Below, in pieces: positions 23,801 through 35,800 of a DNA stretch of 60,000 bases. Each line of letters opens with the position of its first letter. The first letter of the stretch is position 1. Both the position numbers and the translations under genes were made by a program. The stretch covers positions 3,613,597 to 3,673,596 of the forward strand of contig NC_064048.1 in assembly GCF_932526225.1 (NCBI RefSeq), given 5' to 3'. Origin of the DNA: Nematostella vectensis (taxonomy: Eukaryota; Cnidaria; Anthozoa; Actiniaria; Edwardsiidae). The notes beneath the pieces are model-generated. The model was not told the origin of the DNA and ran no database searches. It saw nothing but the letters and a program-made list of their open reading frames with translations.

Positions 23801-26800
23801 CCTATCATCGCTGTTGCCACTTTGCTTTGTTTTCACTTTCTAGCACTGATCAAATCACTTTTCTTTTGCATTTTATAATAATTTTGTTTTTACCTGAGGC
23901 GAGATTACCAACATACATATAGTAATTTCTTGATTCGTCATGGACTTTAAATGCGTAGTACCGCATGGTGAAAATCGTTGTTCCGTATCCAAAAGTGACG
24001 AGTAGTTCGCGCCCGCTCTCCGTGATTCGTCCAACATCATTGTGTCCGATGTAGAACTCTCCATCCAAACTTCCGATAAGCGACTTGAAGTCCTTCCAGC
24101 TTTTATCGTGAAAACTCACAGAACCGTCAAATCGCTTTAGAATCACCTAGGAATAAACACAAACCATTCATCCCACAGGAATCATAATCGTACAGGGCCG
24201 TAACAGGCCTCAAAATATTGGGGAGGGGGGCACAATACAAAAACATTAAGAAATTATAGGGGGAGGCACAGCCACGCCCCTACTTGGCATTTCCTTGTAT
24301 TTCATTATCATACTTGGCATTGTTCGTGTTTCGAATGTTTACGATTTTAACGTAAAAATGTCCACCGTTTCAACGCTAAATATGATATCAGATAATTGAA
24401 TTCTTTCTCGAGAGCGTACTGCAGGCTTTATGAGTTATTGAATATTGCTTATGTTACGTTTTTGTGCTCCATGATTATGCATAAATAAGGATTGAAATGT
24501 GAACGAAGAACAGGTTGTTTGAGGTTGTGCTATTAAAATGGCGGCGATTGATCGTCAGTACACGTGTCTAACTTACTGTAAAACTGTATCGAGAAAATTT
24601 TCCAAAATCGGCGCTCAAGCTGAAATTAGGCATCTTTTGGAGGTGGGTTTGCAAAATGACTTATTAGTCTGGCTAGAAATATAATAGTATTTCCCGTTTT
24701 AGAGATTCCCCGTTTTAGTATTCCCTGTTTTAGAGAATCCCCGTTTTAGAGATTCCCCATTTTTGTATTCCGCGTTTTATCCTTCCCCGTTATCCATTCC
24801 CCGATTCCCCGTTTTAGAGATAGCCCATGTAAACAACTTATATAACAATATATGACGAAAACAGCAAACAGGTAATAAATCTTTTAATTTTATTTCAGGG
24901 TCGTATATCCACCGTTTTAGAGACGGTGTTTGAATGTAAAACTTGCTGTGTTCAAACAAAAAAGTAGCGTAGAATCGAAGACCGAAGCGAAAAAATGAGT
25001 TTGTAAAAAAAATTCTCAAAAACAACAATATATAGCGAGCAGTTCTACTCGCGTGATGTAACCATGAAATAAGACAACAATAAACTTTATGATGTAAGTT
25101 AACGGATATATAATTCCTTTTGTTCGTATCTACAGATATCACACTCTCGGTTTTACTGTTGTCAAACCATTTAGACGGCTGACAAGCTTCTCCTCCTGTT
25201 TCCTTCCTGTATTTTTCGATAATTCGACAGCCATATATCATTTGTCCGCAAATTCCTCGTATTGATATGGCAAAAATACGTTGCTGTTTTGTTGTTGAGT
25301 CGCTGTCTCTGCCTTGATGTCACTGGCATCGCTTTCTCACTCGAAAGAGCTTGTTTCACAGAAAGAAGCGCTAATTTTCGTGAATGAAGATGTAGACTGC
25401 GCGCGCGAGCTGACAAGTTTGATTTTCGCGCCACCGCCCGCAATACGTTTGTCGGTCAGCGACAAAGGTGTTTTACAGACTGGTATATTCAAAGGGCTGT
25501 AAATTGGCCGGTCAAAGAAAACAGGACTAGCACTATCTACGCTGACCGAAAAATGCTTGTTTGCTTGTACAGATTCGCAGAAAAATATCTCACACCAATC
25601 TTTTTCGTGGTGGATTGCCGACTTTTTGTAGGGCATTTGTCTCTTTCCTGATTGGCTATTCGTGCGCGCGTGATTGACATGTCGGATCTATGAATTGGGT
25701 AATGAACTAAATATATATGTTCATATGTTATTTCCCACCTTAGGGTCGGTCCGTATCGTGAAATACCGTGACCGAGGTCTTGAAAATAATGACCGAGGCC
25801 GAAGGGCCTACCCTTAGCTGGTAAATAAGATATAGTAAATTTTTCTATATGATGTTTATTTATGCGTACCCCTCATTTGAGCAAATAATGGCATTCTCTC
25901 ATTCTTCTGGTATAAAGTTTAAAATGTTGGAATGTTGGTTTAAAATTGTGTCTTTATTTTTGCTGCGAGCCTTCCTGTAATAATATCCTCGATTACTATT
26001 CCCTCTCCGTGAGCGTATGCAATAGGTAGGGAAGAAAATCGCAGTGTTGAATCGCGTTCAAGTATAGCTACCAAAAGCAAATAGTGGCTCTTTCCACTAA
26101 TTGTACAACAGAAGATGGGAGTTTGGTCAACTACTAAAAGCAGTCACGTTTAACATATTTTTCCAGGATTTGCTCTTGTTGTCTTGTAATCTAAAACTGA
26201 CAGTTTGCCGTTAAAACGTGGGCTGATTTTACCGCGCGGTACTAGAACTAGTCTCGCATGTCCCCGTACCCCTCCCCCTTGGGTGTCTTTGCCCCATTAT
26301 CTCACCTCCCAGCCGCCCCCACTTCCTTCTTGGTCGCAGTAAACTGTTATTGGCTCTCCGTCATCAGGCCTGATTTTATAAATACCACTCGTCGTCACCC
26401 CTAGCTCAAGCAGTTCACGGCAGCTCTTGGCGATTTCTGTAAATGTAAATATCAATGTTTTTCGCTTTTCGAAATAGTCTAGAAGAGTATGGTCGAACGC
26501 GCGGGAAACCGTTGTGCTCTAACACGTTAGATTCTGGGCATTATTTTAAAATGGCTAACCGGCAAAACTTAATAAAACACGACATTTTCGACTTACGCTT
26601 TGTAGGGTATTAAAAATGCGCGTTAGAAAGAAAGACAGTTTTCAAAGCAAGATTGATTGGTATACTCTGTTGTTCCTGCAAATATTTATCCCCACCCCAC
26701 CCCCCTGCCTCCCACCTTCACCCAACCAAACACACGGAGAAGTAAGGTCACAGAGGCCCCAATTATCCAAGAAAATTCCACCCCACGAAAGGGCCAGTAA

Positions 26801-29800
26801 AATATGTGTAAGTACTTAGATAACGCTGATGACATCATCAACAGTTGGTTTATGTAATTTAAAAGGCCTGAGTAAAATTACAGCCTGTTCCGAAACCTTA
26901 AAAATTCTATGTGGGTTCTTCAAACCTTCAGACCAAATAAGGGAGCATGCACTGTGTTCTTCATTTAAGTCATTTCCCTACTCCAATTCTTTCAGCGATT
27001 TCATGACCATTTTGACTCCTGGAAAGTTGCCACTAATAAACAATCGCAGTCTCGGTCTGTGTCCACGAGTTCCGAACCCTAAGTTTACGTTTTCCCATGG
27101 AAAACGATGCTGTTAATTGTAATGATATGAATTTACCTTCTTGACAAGCCAGTGCCACTGTTTCTGTTGATTCGACGTCGTTCCATCCGGCTGCCGAAAG
27201 TACTGCATTGTTATTAGCCGTACCTCCATTAGGTTCTTCTGTAATCCACTTTACATACTTAGCTCTTGTTCCATCATGCCACTCCCATTCGCCCTCTGCG
27301 CGGTTGTCATTCAAGCCTGTAATAAAGATCATTCAAGCCGGGTTCTCACTGGCGAAGAAAACAGAGACGGAGAGGAAACCGACGTAAGTTCTTACTTTCG
27401 TTTTCAGTCACGCGTGCAGTATGTGTCTTTCATTTTCACACAACTGATGTGTTTTGGTGCAAGTCATCAATCATAACTTTGGATTTTTGTTCCAATTCTT
27501 GATCCGTCACAGGTTTAGATCGATCACAACCAAAACAACATCAAAAGTTTGAATTGCTTCTTAGCTTTAGTTGTTGTTAATTTAGTACTATGTGCGTATG
27601 TATCTCTTGTCTGATTTCTTGACGCCTGGTGCTTTTCAGCGCTCTCTCAATGGTTAGCGGTCTGACGGCCGCCGTAACTGCGAAAATGGCTTCCGTCACC
27701 AAAAGCCAGTAGCGGCTCGGAAACGAAAAACACAAGTTGCACGTGTGACTAAAAACGAGTGTAAATTCATGTGAGAACATTTGCGTGAAGGAGAGGCAAG
27801 TGTTCCGTTTCATTATTCTCCACCTGCGCCTCCTTCTCGCCTTCCTTCTCCGTCTATCTTTTTCTTATCAGCTTTCTTTCTCCCTGGCGTCCATTCGCGC
27901 TGACTTGCTAAGTAAGAATCAACAAACAATGCTCTTCCTCCCTCTACCCTTAATCCGCTATGTAGGAACCATAATAAATAAAAAGAAAGTGACACAACAT
28001 TCAATCAGATATCGCATATAAAGCATCAGACTTTATGGTGTTTGTTTATGCTGAAGTTTTTTGAAATCATACCGCTTTCTCAATGTAAAACAAAGAAGTG
28101 GCTGATCTCGTTGATCAACATTCTTGAACTCACCTATCAATATCCTGCTCCCTTGCGCCACTCTTGAAGTGACAAACGTATTTTGATCAGCGCTTAAAAT
28201 TTTTAAAGGTGTCATGCCTGTATTATTACACATGTAAATGCCATTGGTAACAGAAAACGAGCCGTTAGCAGGGACGTAGCATGACGCTTGGTGGCACATC
28301 AGACCTAGAAAGGCGAGAACATTATCAATCAGTCGTAGTCTCCTATTTATAAAACTTGCACAGAGCCTCACATATATGAGCGACAGGCCTCTCTAGCATC
28401 AGCGAAATGTTCGGAGTTAGAGTTACCCATAGCGAGAGGTTCGAGTTACCCATAGCGAGAGGCTCGGGTTACCCATAGCGAGAGGTTCGAGTTACCCATA
28501 GCGAGAGGTTCGAGTTACCCATAGCGAGAGGTTCGAGTTACCCATAGCGAAAGATTCGAGTTACCCATAGCGAGAGCTTCGAGTTACCCATGCTGAGAAG
28601 TTAGAGCTAACCATAGCGAGATGTTCGAGTTACCCAGAGCGAGAGATTCTAGTTACCCATAGCGAGAGGTTCAAGTTACTCATAGCGAGAGGTTCGATTT
28701 ACCCATAGCGAGAGGTTCGAGTTAATCATAGCGAGAGGTTCGAGTTACCCAGAGCGTGAGGCTCGAGTTACTCATAGCGAGAGGTTCGAGTTACCCATAG
28801 TGAGAGGTTCGAGTTACCCAGAGCGAGAGATTCGAGTTACCCATAGCGAGAGATTCGAGTTACCCATAGCGAGAAGTTTGAGTTACCTATAGCGAGAGGT
28901 TCGAGTTACCCATAGCGAGAGGTTCAAGTTACCCATAGCGAGAGGTTAAAGTTACCCATAGCAAGAGATTCGAGTTACTCATAGCGAGAAGTTCGAGTTA
29001 CCCATAGCGAGAGGTTCGAGTTACTCATAGCGAGAGGTTCGAGTTACCCATAGCGAGAGATTCGAGTTACTCATAGCGAGAGGTTCGAGTTACCATTAGC
29101 AAGAGTTACGATTTACTCATAGCGAGAGGTTCGAGTTACCCTAGGCAAGAGGTTCGATTTTTAGCCATAGCGAGAGATTCGAGTTACTCATAGCGAGAGA
29201 TTCGAGTTACTCATAGCGAGAGGTTCGATTTACCCATAGCGAGAGGTTCGAGTTACCCATAGCAAGAGGTTCGAGTTACTCATAGCGAGAGGTTCGATTT
29301 ACCCATAGCGAGAGGTTCGGGTTAATCATAGCGAGAGGTTCGAGTTACCCATAGCGTGAGGTTCGAGTTACTCAAAGCAAGAGGTTCGAGTTACCCATAG
29401 TGAGAGGTTCGAGTTACCCAGAGCGAGAGATTCGAGTTACCCATAGCGAGAGATTCGAGTTACCCATAGCGAGAGATTCAAGTTACTCATAGCGAGAGGT
29501 TCGATTTACCCATAGCGAGAGGTTCGAGTTAATCATAGCGAGAGGTTCGAGTTACCCAGAGCGTGAGGTTCGAGTTACTCATAGCGAGAGGTTCGAGTTA
29601 CCCATAGTGAGAGGTTCGAGTTACCCAGAGCGAGAGATTCGAGTTACCCATAGCGAGAGATTCGAGTTACCCATAGCGAGAAGTTTGAGTTACCTATAGC
29701 GAGAGGTTCGAGTTACCCATAGCGAGAGGTTCAAGTTACCCATAGCGAGAGGTTAAAGTTACCCATAGCAAGAGATTCGAGTTACTCATAGCGAGAAGTT

Positions 29801-32800
29801 CGAGTTACCCATAGCGAGAGGTTCGAGTTACTCATAGCGAGAGGTTCGAGTTACCCATAGCGAGAGATTCGAGTTACTCATAGCGAGAGGTTCGAGTTAC
29901 CATTAGCAAGAGTTACGATTTACTCATAGCGAGAGGTTCGAGTTACCCTAGGCAAGAGGTTCGATTTTTAGCCATAGCGAGAGATTCGAGTTACTCATAG
30001 CGAGAGATTCGAGTTACTCATAGCGAGAGGTTCGATTTACCCATAGCGAGAGGTTCGAGTTACCCATAGCAAGAGGTTCGAGTTACTCATAGCGAGAGGT
30101 TCGATTTACCCATAGCGAGAGGTTCGGGTTAATCATAGCGAGAGGTTCGAGTTACCCATAGCGTGAGGTTCGAGTTACTCAAAGCAAGAGGTTCGAGTTA
30201 CCCATAGTGAGAGGTTCGAGTTACCCAGAGCGAGAGATTCGAGTTACCCATAGCGAGAGATTCGAGCTACCCATAGCGAGAGATTCGAGATATTCATAGC
30301 GAGAAGTTCGAGTTACCCATAGCGAGTGGTTCGAGTTACCCATAGTGAGAGTTTCGAGTTACTCATTGCGAGAGGTTCAAGTTACCCATAGCAAAAGATT
30401 CGAGTTACAGCGAGAAGTTCAAGTTACCCATAGCGAGATGTTTAAGTTACCCATAACGATAGATTCGAGTTATCAATAATGAGAGGTTTGAGTTACCGAT
30501 GGTTCATTGTCAAGTATCAAGTTTACCTCGTTTGCAGATGTAACCAGCAGTAGTATGAACGCAATTTTTAAACCTCCATTTTCCGTCACTGGATGACATA
30601 TAGACACAGTCGTTGTCCCGATGATTATTTCCAGCAATGTTTTGATAGCCGTTGTCAACAATTTGTCCGCCTTTCCATGCAACTGTGCCTTCGTTTTCAA
30701 TGTCGTTCAGACCTGTGAAACGATGTTAAAGTTTACACTTTCAAATTGCTCTCCCAACGCCACAGGCAACAAGAGCGGCCATAAAGAAATTGCGGTCTGT
30801 TAGGGGTTATCTTTCACTAGAAAACTTTGCTTTTAGGCAGATGGGCGGGGGGGATGCGAGGAGTGCGTCGTGAAAGCAACAACCTTGTGTAACACTTCCT
30901 TGGCTGTTTTTGGACAGTGACTTACAAAAAAAATGACTTGCCTTGAGTCAATAAAAGGGCCTCAACAACATAAACGCGAAGAACAAAAAAATTATACAAT
31001 ATAATAACAAAGCTTTATCACCTATATAAGCAGTTCCAATCCCCTTCGCTTTCAGTATAGCTGTTAATATGTTATTCGTATCTTCGGTATTCACACTGGC
31101 AATTTCAGCACCAAGATCCAGACAACCTTTCACAGCATTCCACCAATTGGCTGCAACATTTCTTATGTAAAAGCAGACTAAACCTACACATGTCATCGGA
31201 GCTGAAATATATACAAAAAAGGTATGTGTTACACCAAGCATGGACTAGAATACTTTGGTCAATAAGTCCAACGAAAATGACTCAGATTAGAAAATAAAAC
31301 CCCAACCGAAAAAAAAGTTCCTAACCTACCATCAAGTTAGCATTAGCGATTGGATACTTCAGTCGTTTCCAGTGAAGCTATTTATCTGCGGTACCTGCTC
31401 CTAACTATTACATTTACTAGTCTACATGCAAAAACGGTTTGCGACAAATCCACATGCGACTATGACTTGCAACAAGTCCGCATGCAATTATGACTGGCAA
31501 CAAGTCAGATTTTGACTTAAATTCAATGAAAATCTTATTTAGCCGTCCCCTGTGCGGTTGGACACTAGCAAGACAGATGCATTCCAATTTATGTTTCCGT
31601 CTGTCTCAAAATGCTATTTTATTTACCTACTTTTCGATTTTGTAACTTTGGAACAGTCAATTGCTTTCCAAGAAAAGCCTCCCTCTCAATCCCATAATGT
31701 TAAGTACCCCTTCCAAGACCTAGATCTTTCTCTATTATAATATAGATACTTTTATACGTACCATCAAGTGGACGGATCTTCATTTGCGAAGCCTTGAAGT
31801 TGCCACTGCTTCCTCCCCAAGCTTCCCATCGAATACCGTATTGGCCTGTTTTACCCTGGTATTGTCCATTAAGATCAGCATCCTTACAGCCGAAGTACCA
31901 AAACCCACTTCTGAACAGTTCGCTACAGACAAAATCATCTAAGCCATCTTCATCGCGGTCTTTGGTAGAGAAAAACGAACCGCTGTGCCTTGTCAGCGAA
32001 TCTCCAGTGGTCCCAGAATACCCTCCAACTGTTAGCAGATACTTGGAACCTTCGTCGCCAACCGAAAATGTTTGGTACTTTGCATATTTATACTGCCCTT
32101 CGAAATCTTCGAGCTCGATCAACAACTCTACAGGCGTCACCGAGGTGAGCCGGTGAATATTATCATTCCCTGCCCAGAACTCCCCTTCAAAAGACCCGAA
32201 ACCTTCCTTGTATTCGTCCCAGGTTTTGTAAAAGTCGACTGAGCCATTGAAGCGTCTCTGCAAGACAGTCCACCCCCCTCCATGTGTGTCTTGATCGCAG
32301 AAGACGGTAAAGAGACTGTCGCTGGGTCTGATGGTGTACACTCCGCTCTTGCGATGGCCCATCAACAGAAGATCAGCACAGCTACGAGCGGTATGGACTG
32401 CAATAAAAAGACCTTATTAAGATGGACAGACTTCCAGCTACCAATGCAATCAATCGAGCAAGATAAAGTTCGGGGGACATTATCCTCAAAGGAAAGGGGG
32501 GACTAGTATATTTGACACATGAAGAGAGGTAGATAGTATTTGCATTTCCCCTTTAAATCCTCTGGGAAAGGCCCGCCCTGAATTTGTAACCTACTGCTGT
32601 TAGACCATCGATTACACTACACCGCAAGCTACATACCTTTGGCTAGGACTCGTCCGATGAGTTTTCCCGCCACGCCACGTGGCGTGACTCCCTTGCATAC
32701 CTCGCCAACCGCAGCAAATACCTACATGTTACGTACTTGATCAGACAAGTAAATACAGCAAATACCTACATGTTACGTACTTGATCAGACAAGTAAATAC

Positions 32801-35800
32801 AGCAAATACCTACATGTTACGTACTTGATCAGACAAGTAAATACAGCAAATACCTACATGTTACGTACTTGATCAGACAGGGTAAGAATCTCAAAGCGAC
32901 CTCTATATTCTCCTCTGCGTGCCGATCTTGACAAAGTTCCCCCACATCCCTCAATCTCACAACAACTTCTTATTGAAAATGATTTAAGCTCGAAAAGTAT
33001 TCAAGTGTTTACAGCCCTGCTGTTGGTCATATAGCAGGTACCAACATTAACAGAATTCCCATTTCTTTTTTAACCCTAGTTGACCATACCTTTTAAAATG
33101 CTTTCATCAAAAATTGAAAAACAAATGGTATTAAGGAATTTTAGAATTAACGTTTTAATTAACGTACCTGGTGAAAATGACAATGTTTTATACTATACGT
33201 TTACCAAATATTCATAATCCCAGAGTATTGTAATTGCTTTCCAAAACAAGCTTATAGAAATGGATGCTTTCTCACACCTTGTATTCGCAAAGATAACAAA
33301 ATAACGGCTGACGTAAAAGCACTTTCTTGTTGACAGTACCCCGTGGTGGCGAGGAGCCCTTGCCCGGTTTCTTTCCTTCTTGGGTAGTGCTTGGTCTGCG
33401 CTTCTCCGGTATATACCACTTATATCAGCCTCAACTTATCAGACGGGATACTGTTACCCATATTGCCGCATTCACATCAAAACCATGTTTAGTTAAACAA
33501 GGTTTTAAATGCATGATAACTTGCCAAGTTTTTCATTGTGTTGAATTCTTACTAGCTAAATGATCACTTAGTAACATGTACAGCACAGTCTATTCAGGTT
33601 TGTTCTTGGTTCTGTCCACTCTTGGGAGATTGAGATTTAAACCAGTTTAATTAAACAACGTTTAAACTGGTTTAAGTGCTGGTATGAATGCGGTGTTAGT
33701 TTAAGTAAAAGGGAAAAGGTATTGGACTAACCCTAATGTTGTAGATATCAGGGTGTGTAGGCACGATGAGAGCAAGGGTAAACTGGTGGTAGTGACAGTC
33801 CACTATCGGTTGGCTAACCGCACATTTGGTCTCACCGAACACCTCCACGTACACCTGCCTGGTACAATTTGGACACGCAAGACCATGTGGGCAGATTCGA
33901 TAGGAGGCTGAAACCCAAGACACATGTACAGTTTATATAACGTTACCAGGGCCGTAGCCATAAAAACCATGTGGGCAGATTCAAAAGAAGGCTGAAACAC
34001 AAGACACGTGTACAGTATATACCATTACCAGGGCCGTAGCAGTGGAAACCGTGTACAGTATATACCATTACCAGGGCCGTAGCCATGGAAACCGTGTACA
34101 GTATATACCATTACCAGTGCCGTAGCCATGGAAACCGTGTACAGTATATACCATTACCAGGGCCGTAGCAGTGGAAACTTTGTACAGTATATACCATTAC
34201 CAGGGCCGTAGCCATGGAAACCGTGTACAGTATATACCATTACCAGGGCCGTAGCCATGAAAACCGTGTACAGTATATACCATTACCAGGGCCTTAGCAG
34301 TGGGTTGGGCACTAGGGGCACGTGCGTCCCCCAATATTTAAAAAGTATATAAGGAAGTGACCAGTAGAGGTGTGGCTGTGTTCCCCCGCCCCCAATTTTC
34401 CGCAATGTTTCTGTATCGTGTCACTCCAAAAATTCGATGCCTTCTGATAATTACAAAATGTTTTCACCAGCTTCAAATGACAATTATAGAGAAAAGGGCT
34501 TTGTATATAATGTCGTAGTAAGACCGAAGCATATTGCTACTTCAACGATAGTTTTAAATATTAAATTAATTATTAATTATTAAGAGATTTAAAAATCTCT
34601 AACCTGTCAAGGTCAAGAACGAAGATATCGCAGCGTTTATTTCAACAGGTCCAACAATATCAAATCTTGGATTTTCTGAAATTGAAAAAGATATTACATC
34701 ATATCGACGTTTTAGCTTAATTTTAAACTCCGGCTTTTTCTAGGGATGTTCTTAACTTTATGTGTGTGTGGCTAAAATCAAAGTGAGGCTCTGTAGAAAG
34801 GCCTACTTAAAGTGGCAATCGCAGCAGCTTACTTCTGACGGGCCGACGGAAACCTCAACCGAAAAAAGAAGAATCTATTACATGTCGCACTATTTAGCAA
34901 GCCATCCGCGCTAAATTATCAGCCACATTCTCGAAGACAGGATGAACACACTGCTTTTGCAATTTTCAAAGATTTGAATTTGTTCCTTAAAAGATCGGAA
35001 GTAAACTGGAGTGTATGGTAAAGTCAAACAACAGTGGTAACTGACACTAGGTGGGCAGCAACAGATATTACGTTTCTCGCATGTTTAATGATTTAAATTG
35101 GTTATTACCTCAAACTGTCAAGGTCACCACGCTAGCGCGCGTCGTACTGTGATGTACAATTAAAATGAGGCAAAGTGCCACTACTTACCTGTGAAGTAGC
35201 CCTACATCTCAACCTCAAGGTGGTCACGCTAGCGCGCGTCGTACTGTGATGTACAATTAAAATGAGGCAAAGTGCCACTACTTACCTGTGAAGTAGCCCT
35301 ACATCTCAACTTCAAGGTGGTCACGCTAGCGCGCGTCGTACTGTAATGTACAATTAAAATGAGGCAAAGTGCCACTACTTGCATAAAAAGCAGCCTTACA
35401 TCTCAACCTCAAGGTGGTCACGCTAGCGCGCGTTGTACAGTAATGTACAATAAGAATTAGGCAAAGTGCCACTACTTACCTGTAAAGCAGCCGAATAACT
35501 CGACCTCAAGGTGGTCACGCTAGCGCGCGTCACACTGTAATGTTCAATTGAAATCAAGCAAAGCGCCACTGCTTACCTGTAAAGCAGCCCAATATCTCAA
35601 CCTAAAGGTGTTCACGCTAGCGCGCGCGTCGTACAGTAATGTACTATTAAAATGAGACAAAGTGGCACTGCTTACCTGTAAAGCAGCCGAACAACTCGAC
35701 CTTGACGCAAACCGTCAGGGGTGAGCTACTCGTAAGGGGGTGAAGCCGTACAAATCGTGTCTCAAGAGAGGGGTTGAGGGGTTGGACTACAAGGGAAGAT

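Noticed and set aside
25337-25636. Minus-strand 99-codon frame overlapping another of 90 codons
   Set aside because: No motif, no splice-compatible context with the giant gene, and composition like the surrounding intron.
27640-27700. Sequence shared with 55878-55945 (GGTTA.CGGTCT.ACGGCC, ACTGCGAAA.TGGCTTCC)
   Set aside because: Probably another short dispersed repeat; too little shared sequence to define ends.
28395-30500. Possible CRISPR array (regular 23 bp repeats)
   Set aside because: No spacers: units are contiguous head-to-tail, and the setting is a eukaryotic intron.
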